Shown here: positions 47,474 to 56,228 of the stretch, piece after piece
Numbering within the stretch: the first letter of the stretch is position 1
How the letters are laid out: the number at the start of each line of letters is the position of its first letter
The notes under the pieces: generated by a model
Told to the model about the DNA's origin: nothing
The model's database searches: none
The model's input: the letters and a program-made list of their open reading frames with translations, nothing else
Made by a program: the position numbers and the translations under genes
Assembly: GCA_024637045.1 (NCBI GenBank)
Contig: JAGXFX010000019.1
Location: forward strand, 124,001-188,000
Source of the DNA: Soehngenia sp.
Lineage (GTDB): Bacteria; Bacillota; Clostridia; Tissierellales; Tissierellaceae
Length of the DNA stretch: 64,000 nt
Reading direction: 5' to 3'

Positions 47474-48025
47474 TTACTCTATTCTACCGAATCTGTCATC
47501 AATCGGATAGTATCTGAATTCTGTAACTCCCTTGACTTTGTCAATAGCGATGGTGCCAAAGTACCTGCTGTCCTTACTTGCTCCTTCAGCGCGATTATCT
47601 CCCAATACGAAGACATCTCCTTCCGGAACAATCCATATGTTTTCCTGATAAGTATGGGTATACTCATCTCCTTCAAGATAGTTTTCATCAATGAGCTCCT
47701 CATTGACGTATACTTTTCCTTCCTTAATCTGAATCTTATCACCTGATACTCCAACTACTCTTTTAATATAATCTTTCCCAGGACTGTCTGGCGCTTCCAG
47801 GACTATTACATCTCCTCGTTCTGGTCCGTGAAAATACAATGGTACTTTTATGGCAAACAACCTGTCCCTTTCATGTAGTGTGGGATACATAGAATTTCCC
47901 AGTACATAAGTGGTATTAAAAACAAAGGTCTTTATTATTAATGCTATGACTATGGCAGCTAATATGCTCTTTACCCATTCCATCGCTTCGCTTTTTTCTC
48001 TTTTTTTATCACTATTCTCGCTCAT
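47474..48025 (-). CDS. lepB: Type I signal peptidase
   Basis: 183 residues. One membrane segment (about 16-36) is followed by the catalytic Ser45 in GNSMYPTL and Lys88 in YIKRVVG, then [16 protein letters not shown], the S26 family box. It removes signal peptides outside the membrane. ATG at 48025 lies seven bases after AGGAGG; the upstream in-frame ATG at 48046 precedes that site. It occupies the slot where gpr and spoIIP lie in spore formers. Confidence 0.95.
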   Translation of the reverse strand: MSENSDKKREKSEAMEWVKSILAAIVIALIIKTFVFNTTYVLGNSMYPTLHERDRLFAIKVPLYFHGPERGDVIVLEAPDSPGKDYIKRVVGVSGDKIQIKEGKVYVNEELIDENYLEGDEYTHTYQENIWIVPEGDVFVLGDNRAEGASKDSRYFGTIAIDKVKGVTEFRYYPIDDRFGRIE

Positions 48026-48089
48026 TACTGCGCCTCCTAAATTCACTTACCATTTTTATCCTAAAAATTCTTGATTTATGTCCAAGAAT

Positions 48090-48117
48090 ATTATACCATT
48101 AATAAGCCTTAAATCAA
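48090..48117 (-). promoter_or_regulatory. Promoter of lepB-lepA
   Basis: TTGATT (48112-48117), 16-base spacer and TATAAT (48090-48095). An inverted repeat (ATTCTTG and CAAGAAT nine bases apart, 48067-48089) abuts the -10 box and would span the start of transcription. Confidence 0.65.
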
Positions 48118-48192
48118 TGACAAGTATCATCCATTGTAATAATATATATTATACAGAAGTCATAAATACCAGTACTTAGGGTGATTTATCTC

Positions 48193-48221
48193 TTGCAATT
48201 TGATTTATGACATGGTACAAT
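48193..48221 (+). promoter_or_regulatory. Promoter of rpsT
   Basis: TTGCAA (48193-48198), 17-base spacer and TACAAT (48216-48221), 30 bases before the rpsT start. Confidence 0.75.
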
Positions 48222-48251
48222 ATCTTTTGTTAGATTAGAGGAGGTGAAATC

Positions 48252-48515
48252 GTGGCAAATATTAAATCAGCTGAAAAAAGAATTCTTGTAACCGCTAAAA
48301 AGACTGCCTTAAATAAGAGTAAGAAAACTGAGATTAAGACATATATTAAGAAATTTGAGAGTGCTGTAACCAAAGGAAATTTCGACGAGGCAAGAGCATT
48401 GTTGAAGGTCATTGATAAGAAGCTTAAGAGAGCAGCTCACAAAAATGTAGTTCATAAGAATGCTGCATCAAGAAAAGTTAGTCGTCTGACTAAAACACTT
48501 AACAAAGCAATGTAA
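48252..48515 (+). CDS. rpsT: Ribosomal protein bS20
   Basis: 87 residues, starting GTG with GGAGG upstream. The sequence MANIKSAEKRILV and the Lys-rich C-terminal half are typical of bS20, a primary 16S rRNA binder. It converges on holA, its normal neighbour. Confidence 0.97.
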   Translation: MANIKSAEKRILVTAKKTALNKSKKTEIKTYIKKFESAVTKGNFDEARALLKVIDKKLKRAAHKNVVHKNAASRKVSRLTKTLNKAM

Positions 48516-48517
48516 TT

Positions 48518-48547
48518 AAAACTTCGGCTAAACCGAAGTTTTTTTAT
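48518..48547 (+). terminator. Terminator of rpsT
   Basis: AACTTCGG-CTAAA-CCGAAGTT with a T run follows three bases after the rpsT stop. Confidence 0.9.
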
Positions 48548-48555
48548 TGCGAATA

Positions 48556-48590
48556 GGAAAGTTCTTCTTTTTCTTAACCAAGAACTTTCC
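48556..48590. repeat. Inverted repeat between rpsT and holA
   Basis: GGAAAGTTCTT and AAGAACTTTCC, perfect eleven-base arms 13 bases apart. There is no T run in either direction, so it is not a standard terminator. Confidence 0.55.
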
Positions 48591-48621
48591 GTTTATGAAT
48601 ATCAAAACAAGCTACATTAAT

Positions 48622-48649
48622 GCATCCTTAGATGCTTTTTTTATTTTTT
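48622..48649 (+). terminator. Second plus-strand terminator-like hairpin before holA
   Basis: GCATC-CTTA-GATGC is followed by TTTTTTTATTTTTT on the plus strand. It would act on read-through from rpsT, or end a short transcript from the interval 48548-48621. Confidence 0.5.
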
Positions 48650-48666
48650 GTTTTTAATCTTCTAAG

Positions 48667-49692
48667 TTACTTTCCCTTTGTCAATTTTATGATCAGTATT
48701 TCCATTTCCAACCTCTGATCTGATGATAAAGTCTTCAAGTTTTTGTCTGTCTGGAGAATGTCTTCCAATATTCCTCTTAATCTTTTCTGATTCATTTGAT
48801 TCCCCTGAGCTGCTATTTTGCCGAATTCATACGGTTTTATTCTTAATTTCTCCTGTATTTCTCCTGAAGCGTAGCCTTTTTCCTTATATACAACATATCC
48901 CAACAGTAGTCTGAACTGTCTGCTTATCATATAAAGTATTCTTGGAATGGGTTCATTCATAAGATAGATATCGTTAAAAACTTCCATGGCTCTGTCGGAG
49001 TCATTACTTCCAACCGCTCCTAAAAAATCAAAAATATTTTTATCCAGAGGTTTAATCAAAACACTGTCAAGGGTATTACGGTCAATTGTTTTGCCTGAGG
49101 TATAATCGGACAATTTCTTAATCTCATTATCCAGATCATAGAGGGTCGTGCTGATATTACGGCTGGAATAGCTGCATTGCTGAATAAAATAATTCATGTC
49201 TGTATAGGACATATCCTTCTCTCTACCTGATAATCTCCCGCGCACCCAGTCTGTCAAATCCTTGCCTTTTAACTTATCAAATACAACGGCACTTCCAGTT
49301 TTATTAAGATGTCTGTATAGTTTTGTGTTTTTCTTTATCTTCACATTTCTGTCGTTTATCAAGAGCACTTGATGATCTCCAAGACTTTTGATATAGTTCA
49401 ACAGATTATCCGAATCCGACTCCTTGTCAATCAAAGCTTCCGGGGTTCTCAATAGCGTAACCCTTCTTTGTGACATAAACGGCAATGTTTCGCAACTGGC
49501 CTTAAGGTCGTCGAGTCCAGATGTTTTTCCTTCAATGTTTGAGAGATTCAGTGTCTTCTGGTCAGTTGTAATAAAGACTTGAATTAGGTACTCAACTGCC
49601 ATGTCTAAAATATAAGTTTCCTCACCAGTAAAAACATATACCGGATTTACATTTCCTTTGCTAATTGAACTTCTGAATTCATCGTAATTCAT
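48667..49692 (-). CDS. holA: DNA polymerase III delta subunit
   Basis: 341 residues. The AAA-like N-terminal domain begins with VYVFTGEETYILD; later FMSQRRVTLLR and the C-terminal RILYMISRQFRLLL are typical of HolA. It opens the beta clamp in the clamp loader. It overlaps the end of comEC by 14 bases. Confidence 0.93.
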   Translation of the reverse strand: MNYDEFRSSISKGNVNPVYVFTGEETYILDMAVEYLIQVFITTDQKTLNLSNIEGKTSGLDDLKASCETLPFMSQRRVTLLRTPEALIDKESDSDNLLNYIKSLGDHQVLLINDRNVKIKKNTKLYRHLNKTGSAVVFDKLKGKDLTDWVRGRLSGREKDMSYTDMNYFIQQCSYSSRNISTTLYDLDNEIKKLSDYTSGKTIDRNTLDSVLIKPLDKNIFDFLGAVGSNDSDRAMEVFNDIYLMNEPIPRILYMISRQFRLLLGYVVYKEKGYASGEIQEKLRIKPYEFGKIAAQGNQMNQKRLRGILEDILQTDKNLKTLSSDQRLEMEILIIKLTKGK

Positions 49693-52078
49693 GTATGTGT
49701 TCCTCCAATTTTATATAATTGCTTGTTAATATATATGAAAGCATATAATATATCATAACCCAGCTCAATGAAAGTGAATGTTCATAAATTAACTCAGTGA
49801 GATTTTCCTGATACATAGGTCCTTCGTACGGTATTGCTATTATATCATCTTCTTCAAATAACACTCTTATCAATCCTGATTTATCGGTTCTGTAAATCTT
49901 TGATCCATTAATCTCCAAGGTTTCAAGCACTGAATTATGAGGATGTCCAAAAGAGTTGTTTCTTCCAACTGAGATAATACTAAATTGTGGAGATAATTTT
50001 GAAACGAAGTTATCCGATGAAGATGTTTTGCTTCCATGGTGAGCTACCTTCAAAACATCCACATCATACTCTGATACTCCAGTTAGCCTTTCTTCAACCT
50101 CAGCCTCAATATCTCCTGTAAAAAGTATGGTTTTACCAGCAGTGTTAAGCAAAAGTACCAAAGAGTTGTTGTTTTCATTTGTGAATGAATAAGTTGAATC
50201 TCCTGGCCATATACATTCAATCTTGCTTCCGTCACTAAAACCAATCTTGCTTCCTTGCATCATCTGATATACGGGTAAACCTCTTTCAGTAATCTCAAGT
50301 AATAATTCATCGTCAGAGATTTCTCCATTTACATACAGGGCCTCTATTTCAATGCCATCCAAGATTGAAAATATTCCTTTGTAATGGTCTTCGTGATAAT
50401 GACTTATAAAGATACCATCCAGATGTCTGATACCTAGCTTTTGAAGGTATGGTAGGGTTATTGATTTACCTGGATCATAGCTGCCAAAAATGGCTCCGCC
50501 TGTATCGATAAGATAATTATTTCCATCTACCTTTATCAGAGAAGCATCCCCTTGACCTACATCTATAAAGTGAATTTCAGTACCTGTTTCACTAAACGCC
50601 TCCATAATTCCTGTCAAAGAAACTAAAAGCAAAAACACAAATACTGTTTTCCTAATTCTGTTTTTCACAAATATAATGTCTCTCCACCTTAAAACTATAA
50701 ATATTATTAATATGTATATGACAATATTATATAATTCGGGTGATGCAACAGATAATGGCTCGACAGGAATTTCCCCTAAAATACTTATAAGTAATCTCTG
50801 AATCCCAAGCAGCAAATCGAGTAACGGTGCTACTGAAGGAATAAGAATAACAATAAATCCCAATACAAGATTGACAGTTGCCAAAGGAATGACCAAGAAA
50901 TTTGAAAGTAATGCCAACACGGGTAATTGATTGAAGTAGTAGCTTTGCAAAGGAAGAATACCCAAGTTAACTCCAGCCACTGCGCTCAATGACTTTACCA
51001 AATTGCCTTTTGCGGGATATACCCTCTCCATAATCCAGGGTGTGATTGTAGCCAGAGATAATGTGGCCCCATATGACAGCTGAAAGCCTAAGCTAAAAAT
51101 CCAAAATGGATTTATCATAAGACTTGCAATAAATGATACAGCTAAAGTGTTGACCGGATCGTATGGTCTATGTATTAATTTTGAGCCCATTAGCAAAGTT
51201 ATCATTATGGAGGCTCGTAGAGCTGACTCAGGAAATCCTACCAGGTAACTGAACATCCATATGAATAATATTGTTATTGGAATCGAAAAATTTCTTTTGA
51301 GTCCTGCCATGGACATGATAAAAAGCAGGAATCCAGATAAGATGCCAATATGCAACCCGGAAATTGCCAAAATATGTGCAATACCCATATCCTTATATAT
51401 TTCATACTCTTCTTTTTGGATGGAATCCTTTTCTCCTGTGATCAATGCCTTCATAAAACCTGCATTCTCTACTGACAATCCACTACTGTAAACCATATCT
51501 ATTCTTTGTCTAAATGAATTTTGGAGTTTGTAGCCAAGAGCCTGGTTGCTTGGAATTATTTCTACTGAAGACTCTTCTGCCTTTAATAGATATTTGATAT
51601 TTTTAGTCAACAGATATTGCCTATAATCAAACAACCTGGGATTTGTGTTAGGCATGGGCTCAACCAGTTCTCCTCTTAAACCAACTGTCATACCTGGTAT
51701 CAATGGATCAGTATTATAAAGGCTGGTTCTTACCTTTTCCTCGATCACTTTCCCATCAATGTTGTTAATTATAATATCATAGCTTCTGTAGTCTTCTCTC
51801 TCATATGATTTATCAATTATTCCAGTAATATTATTTTTTTGTGATGCATAATCTGATATATTTGAATCGAAATAAATGTTTGAGTAGAGTATGGAAACAA
51901 GAAATATAATCAAAAGGTGAATACGCTTGATTGTCTTGCCCTTTATTAAGGATATCATCCAGAATAATGCACTTATTGATGATAAAAATAGAACGCTCCA
52001 TGATGAAATTTTAAAATAATAAGCTGTAAGAATTCCCACGGCAATTAAAAGTGCAGGAATTAAAGCAGGTCGCCTCAT
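49679..52078 (-). CDS. comEC: ComEC/Rec2 family DNA uptake channel
   Basis: 799 residues. About ten membrane segments are arranged around a Competence domain (about 220-480, with HILAISGLHIGIL), after an N-terminal OB-like extracytoplasmic domain, and a C-terminal metallo-beta-lactamase domain has HYHEDHYKG and VAHHGSKTSS. The protein moves single-stranded DNA across the membrane. In a non-competent anaerobe it may serve nutrient uptake or occasional transformation. comEA is 6 kb away beyond the selenium genes; a comEB is not seen between. Confidence 0.93.
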   Translation of the reverse strand: MRRPALIPALLIAVGILTAYYFKISSWSVLFLSSISALFWMISLIKGKTIKRIHLLIIFLVSILYSNIYFDSNISDYASQKNNITGIIDKSYEREDYRSYDIIINNIDGKVIEEKVRTSLYNTDPLIPGMTVGLRGELVEPMPNTNPRLFDYRQYLLTKNIKYLLKAEESSVEIIPSNQALGYKLQNSFRQRIDMVYSSGLSVENAGFMKALITGEKDSIQKEEYEIYKDMGIAHILAISGLHIGILSGFLLFIMSMAGLKRNFSIPITILFIWMFSYLVGFPESALRASIMITLLMGSKLIHRPYDPVNTLAVSFIASLMINPFWIFSLGFQLSYGATLSLATITPWIMERVYPAKGNLVKSLSAVAGVNLGILPLQSYYFNQLPVLALLSNFLVIPLATVNLVLGFIVILIPSVAPLLDLLLGIQRLLISILGEIPVEPLSVASPELYNIVIYILIIFIVLRWRDIIFVKNRIRKTVFVFLLLVSLTGIMEAFSETGTEIHFIDVGQGDASLIKVDGNNYLIDTGGAIFGSYDPGKSITLPYLQKLGIRHLDGIFISHYHEDHYKGIFSILDGIEIEALYVNGEISDDELLLEITERGLPVYQMMQGSKIGFSDGSKIECIWPGDSTYSFTNENNNSLVLLLNTAGKTILFTGDIEAEVEERLTGVSEYDVDVLKVAHHGSKTSSSDNFVSKLSPQFSIISVGRNNSFGHPHNSVLETLEINGSKIYRTDKSGLIRVLFEEDDIIAIPYEGPMYQENLTELIYEHSLSLSWVMIYYMLSYILTSNYIKLEEHIHELR

Positions 52079-52201
52079 GTATTATCTCCTCAGTGCTTTA
52101 TATTTATGATTTATTGGTATATAATTAAATTAATTATAACACAGAAATTGTTTATAGCTCTTTAAATATTCAAAATTACAAATTTTAAGGTGGTGCTTTA
52201 T

Positions 52202-53419
52202 ATGACAAGAAAACTTTACTGGGAGAATCCCTATTTACATGAGACGGAATCTTCCATAATAAAAAAGGAAAAGAAACAGGGCAAGACTTACATAATTCTT
52301 GACAAGACCATATTCTACCCTGATATGTCTGGTGGGCAACCTGGTGACATTGGCTCTATCAATGATGAGATGGTTCTTGAAACTGTGGAAGAAGATGGTA
52401 ACTTGGTCCATCTCCTAAAATCTGACATATACGGCTCAAAGGTTCGACTTTCGATCGACTCCGCCCACAGATTTGATATGATGCAGCAGCACAGTGGTCA
52501 GCATCTTCTTTCAGGTGTCCTTTATACACTTCTTGGTGGCGAAACCATAAGCTTTCATCTGGGCAAAGACTATTCTACAATAGATGTAACACTAACTGAT
52601 ATGTCAGATGAGGAAGCAGCAAATACAGAGGCTCTGTGCAATAAAATAATTCAGTCAAACTTCCAAATAAAATCCTATTTTGTGGACCAGGAAAAAATCA
52701 AGTTATTGCCAGTTAGAAAAGCACCTTCAGTTACAAACAATATCAGGATGGTTGAAATCGATGGATTTGACTATTCTGCCTGTGGCGGAACCCATGTACA
52801 TCACACGGGTGAACTTGGTCTTCTAAAAATAACCAAATGGGAACACTACAAGGGAAATCTCAGAATACAGTTTCTAACCGGTCAGAGAGCATTCCAGGAT
52901 TATAATTCAAAATTCAAGTCTGTCAGATCAATAGCAGGCATGCTATCCTCCTCTGATGATGGTATTGAAATCAAAGTAGAGAAACTAATTGTGGAGAAGT
53001 CTGACTTGGAGAAAGAGTCACGAAGTCGCAAAGAAGAACTGATTAACCTGAGAAGTAAAAGTCTTGTGAATGACTCGGAAAAGTTCAAGGATTACAGTAT
53101 AATAAAAAAATCGCATGATCAGTATGACTTCAAGGAACTCAGTCAATTGGGCAATCACATCTCGAATAATTACGAAAGAGTTATTCAGATTTATGGTATT
53201 TCAAACGAAGGTCTCGGACAATTTATAATAAGCAAATCCAAGGACATCAATATCGACCTTGGTGAAATTTATAAGCAATTGACAACCCAGTATAAACTTA
53301 AAGGCGGCGGAAATCCCAATACAGTACAAGGTTCTGTAACCAGTGGTCATCTTAGTGCCCTTCTCGACCGTTCAATGGACCTAATAGTCCATATGCTTGA
53401 AACAGAAATCATAGACTAG
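52202..53419 (+). CDS. AlaX-type alanyl-tRNA editing protein with DHHA1 domain
   Basis: 405 residues. The editing domain carries the zinc ligands His97 and His101 (QQHSGQHLLSG), Cys194 and His198 (CGGTHVHHTGE); a coiled-coil linker (about 255-285) and a C-terminal DHHA1-like domain with GGGNPNTVQG follow, so this is the long AlaX form. It removes Ser or Gly mischarged on tRNA-Ala in trans. ATG at 52202 is eight bases after AAGGTGG. It is convergent with selC and opposite in strand to all neighbours. Confidence 0.92.
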   Translation: MTRKLYWENPYLHETESSIIKKEKKQGKTYIILDKTIFYPDMSGGQPGDIGSINDEMVLETVEEDGNLVHLLKSDIYGSKVRLSIDSAHRFDMMQQHSGQHLLSGVLYTLLGGETISFHLGKDYSTIDVTLTDMSDEEAANTEALCNKIIQSNFQIKSYFVDQEKIKLLPVRKAPSVTNNIRMVEIDGFDYSACGGTHVHHTGELGLLKITKWEHYKGNLRIQFLTGQRAFQDYNSKFKSVRSIAGMLSSSDDGIEIKVEKLIVEKSDLEKESRSRKEELINLRSKSLVNDSEKFKDYSIIKKSHDQYDFKELSQLGNHISNNYERVIQIYGISNEGLGQFIISKSKDINIDLGEIYKQLTTQYKLKGGGNPNTVQGSVTSGHLSALLDRSMDLIVHMLETEIID

Positions 53420-53435
53420 ATAGTTTTTAAAATGC

Positions 53436-53465
53436 AAAAAAGCACCTTAATAAAAGGTGCTTTTC
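53436..53465. terminator. Bidirectional terminator between alaX and selC
   Basis: AAAAGCACCTT and AAGGTGCTTTT arms surround a short AT loop and have A and T runs on both sides, so it can stop both converging transcripts. Confidence 0.85.
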
Positions 53466-53469
53466 TTGA

Positions 53470-53566
53470 TGGCGGGAGTATGTGAGAATCGAACTCACCC
53501 AGGACGCTCTTAACGCCCCGCGCTGGTGTTGAAGACCAGAGAGCCCACCAGGACTCCTCTACCCCC
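53470..53566 (-). tRNA. selC: tRNA-Sec (UCA anticodon)
   Basis: 97 bases including the encoded CCA. The anticodon UCA (53530-53532) sits in a stem CTGGT/ACCAG. The acceptor is GGGGGTA with TACTCCC, extended by an eighth mismatched pair; the T arm is GTGAG-TTCGATT-CTCAC; the long variable arm GCGGGGCGTTAAGAGCGTCCT region and extended D arm GGAGTCCTGGTGGGCTCTC match bacterial selenocysteine tRNA. It is 46 bases after the response regulator gene and so may be cut from the selD-selA-selB transcript. Confidence 0.96.
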
Positions 53567-53612
53567 ATGGCTACAAGAGCCATTATATAATAACTCTGTC
53601 GATAATACAATC

Positions 53613-54302
53613 TTAATTTTCTTTAAAAAAGTATCCTACACCCCACTTGGTCAGAACATATTCTGATGCCTTTGGATCTTTTTCAATTTTTTCTCTAATT
53701 CTTCGAATATGGACATCTACAGTTCTTAAATCACCATAGTATGCATACCCCCATACTTTCTCCAGTAATTCTTCCCTTGTAAAAACTTTACCTGGGTTTG
53801 AAGCTAATACATACAATAAGTCAAACTCCTTGCCTGTAAGAGAAATATTCTTATCGTTCCTTGTAACTTTACGGCCAACCGAATTAATCCTTAAATCCTT
53901 GATTTCAACCACATTGCTGTCATTGTCTGATACCTTGTGATTAATTCTCCTTAAAACTGCCTTTATCCTGGCCTTTAACTCCAATATGTTGAAAGGTTTA
54001 ACCATATAATCGTCCGCACCATATTCCAATGCAAGAATTATTTTTATGTCCTCATTAACCGAAGTTATAAAAATAATAGGAACTGATGAAATTTTTCTTA
54101 TATCCTGACATAGTGTAAGTCCATTTATGTCCGGCAACTCCGTTTCCATAAGAATCATATTGTAATCTTTCTTTGATATGTGGTCCAGGGTACTTGCTCC
54201 CTCTGAAAGTATGTCTATTCGATAGTCATCTTGCTCAAGGCTGTAGCGCAACCCTTTTACAAATGTTCTATCATTATCTATTATTAGTATTCTACCGCTC
54301 AT
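53613..54302 (-). CDS. OmpR-family response regulator lacking the phosphoacceptor Asp
   Basis: 229 residues. A receiver domain (1-120) is joined to a winged-helix DNA-binding domain (about 130-229) that resembles WalR/PhoP types, with SLTGKEFDLLYVLASNPG and RTVDVHIRRIREKIE. In the receiver, Thr80 and Lys102 of the active site are present, but the phosphoacceptor position reads Glu53 (ILMETELPD in place of LLDLxLPD) and the acidic pair is Asp9-Asn10. It may therefore be constitutively active or controlled otherwise. No histidine kinase gene is near; it lies 15 bases after selB and before selC. Confidence 0.85.
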   Translation of the reverse strand: MSGRILIIDNDRTFVKGLRYSLEQDDYRIDILSEGASTLDHISKKDYNMILMETELPDINGLTLCQDIRKISSVPIIFITSVNEDIKIILALEYGADDYMVKPFNILELKARIKAVLRRINHKVSDNDSNVVEIKDLRINSVGRKVTRNDKNISLTGKEFDLLYVLASNPGKVFTREELLEKVWGYAYYGDLRTVDVHIRRIREKIEKDPKASEYVLTKWGVGYFFKEN

Positions 54303-54317
54303 ACCCTCACCTCAATG

Positions 54318-56228
54318 TCAATTTACCAGTAACCTCTTCTCGCCATCTCTTTTTGTAACTTTGATCTGATCGAAATACTCCAGCATTCCGATGGCATGCT
54401 TTCTGTTCGTATTTAGCAAATCCCTATACTCAGCGACAGTAATTCCTCCATTTTTTTCAATGAAGTTCACAAGTTCAATCTTCGCTTTATCCAAGTGCTC
54501 AGGCAAGAGAAACAAATCATCGTTCAATTTCAACAGTTCCTGTCTGCCCAACATATCCATTATAATTTCCTCTATCTCTTCATTTTTACCCAAATCAGTC
54601 TTTAACAAATCCTCTTTCTTGGGAGGCATATACACTTCACTCTTAAAGATACCCAGTATATCATCCTTTATCTTCAATTGTTCTATAGTATATTCCGGCT
54701 TAAAGTCTTGAAGTGATATGAGATTCTTATCTTGTTTGAAATGTCCTCTCTCAATCAAGTCATCTATTATGCTTTCAGCAAGCTTTGGCTTAGCCTTTTG
54801 AAGAAATCTGCTTCTCATCTCTTCCTTTGAAGCACCAGTTCTTAATGGATACTTGCTATGAAATACCTGCAACACTTTTCCCATTGATTCAACAAGATAC
54901 TTCGAATGGTTTATGTGTATTGGATATATATCTTTGCTCAATTCGTAAACTGAAATCCTTTCTTGCTCCTTAAGACTTCTAATCTCTTGAATAATACTCT
55001 CCTCAAGCATCGAGGTATCCCGAGCCAGTTCCTTTACTGAAAGATACAATTTTGCCTTATCCAGAATGATATGTTCTACAATATCTCCAAAGTCTCCCTC
55101 GTCCTTGATTCTTAGTTCTTCTATATCTTCATCATCAAATCTCTTTCTCTTCGCTGGATTGGGTTCGAGAATTTCACCCCCACCTATGGTAAACATAGGT
55201 GAATAGAATCTTAGAATAAATCTATCTCCTCTCTTGGCAACTGTCTCTGACTCTAGTCTCAGCTGTGCATACGCTTCATCACCAGGCTCCAGAAGTTCCT
55301 TGTCCAGTAGTACAATTCGACATAAGATTTCTTCTGTCCCCAAATATAGTTTCAAGCGAGTACGGTTATCAATCCCTCTGTCAAGGCTCTTTAACAACTT
55401 TACTTTAACATCTATCATCATTGTGTTTGTCATGGCATTCAATGGAGCTACTACATTTCCCCTATCTATTTCATCTTTCTTTACACCGGCAAGATTCATG
55501 GCCACCCTCTGACCACCAAAAGCTTCTTTTGCATCCTGGTCATGAACCTGGATTGATCTTATCCTGGACTTGATTCCCGATGGATACAATTGCACATCAT
55601 CACCAACAGAAAACTTTCCAGCCAATAGAGTTCCCGTAACAACCGTCCCGAATCCAGATATGGTAAAAACCCTGTCGATTGGCAGCCTTGGCATATCATT
55701 TACATTCCTGTCTTCTATCTCTCCAGACATATCCTGAATAACCTTGATGACATCGTCAATTCCAATCATTTTAGTTGATGATACCGGAATTATCTGACTA
55801 CCTTCCAGAAATGTTCCTGCTACTGCTTCCTGGACCTCTTCCTTTACCAGTTCAATCCATTCTTCTTCGACCATATCAGCCTTGGTTATTACTACAAACC
55901 CTTTCTTGACACCAGCCATATCAAGTATGGCCAGATGTTCAGAAGTTTGTGGCATAATCCCTTCATCACCAGCAACTACAAGCATTACAATGTCTATTCC
56001 GACAACACCCGCCAGCATATTTCTTATGAACTTTTCATGACCAGGTACATCAATGATTCCAGCTCTCTGACCATTTGGAAGATCAAAATAGGTGAATCCA
56101 AGCTCGATGGATATTCCTCTATCTTTTTCCTCCTTCAGTCTGTCTGTTTCCCTTCCAGTTAGTGCTTTGATAAGAGTTGTCTTACCATGGTCAATGTGAC
56201 CTGCCGTACCAATAATCAAATGTTTCAT
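54318..56228 (-). CDS. selB: Selenocysteine-specific elongation factor SelB
   Basis: 636 residues. The EF-Tu-like part has [32 protein letters not shown] and TKADM, then beta domains; the C-terminal third is a set of winged helices that binds the SECIS RNA. It brings Sec-tRNA to UGA codons with a SECIS. The start overlaps the selA stop as TGATG, indicating coupling. Confidence 0.97.
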   Translation of the reverse strand: MKHLIIGTAGHIDHGKTTLIKALTGRETDRLKEEKDRGISIELGFTYFDLPNGQRAGIIDVPGHEKFIRNMLAGVVGIDIVMLVVAGDEGIMPQTSEHLAILDMAGVKKGFVVITKADMVEEEWIELVKEEVQEAVAGTFLEGSQIIPVSSTKMIGIDDVIKVIQDMSGEIEDRNVNDMPRLPIDRVFTISGFGTVVTGTLLAGKFSVGDDVQLYPSGIKSRIRSIQVHDQDAKEAFGGQRVAMNLAGVKKDEIDRGNVVAPLNAMTNTMMIDVKVKLLKSLDRGIDNRTRLKLYLGTEEILCRIVLLDKELLEPGDEAYAQLRLESETVAKRGDRFILRFYSPMFTIGGGEILEPNPAKRKRFDDEDIEELRIKDEGDFGDIVEHIILDKAKLYLSVKELARDTSMLEESIIQEIRSLKEQERISVYELSKDIYPIHINHSKYLVESMGKVLQVFHSKYPLRTGASKEEMRSRFLQKAKPKLAESIIDDLIERGHFKQDKNLISLQDFKPEYTIEQLKIKDDILGIFKSEVYMPPKKEDLLKTDLGKNEEIEEIIMDMLGRQELLKLNDDLFLLPEHLDKAKIELVNFIEKNGGITVAEYRDLLNTNRKHAIGMLEYFDQIKVTKRDGEKRLLVN

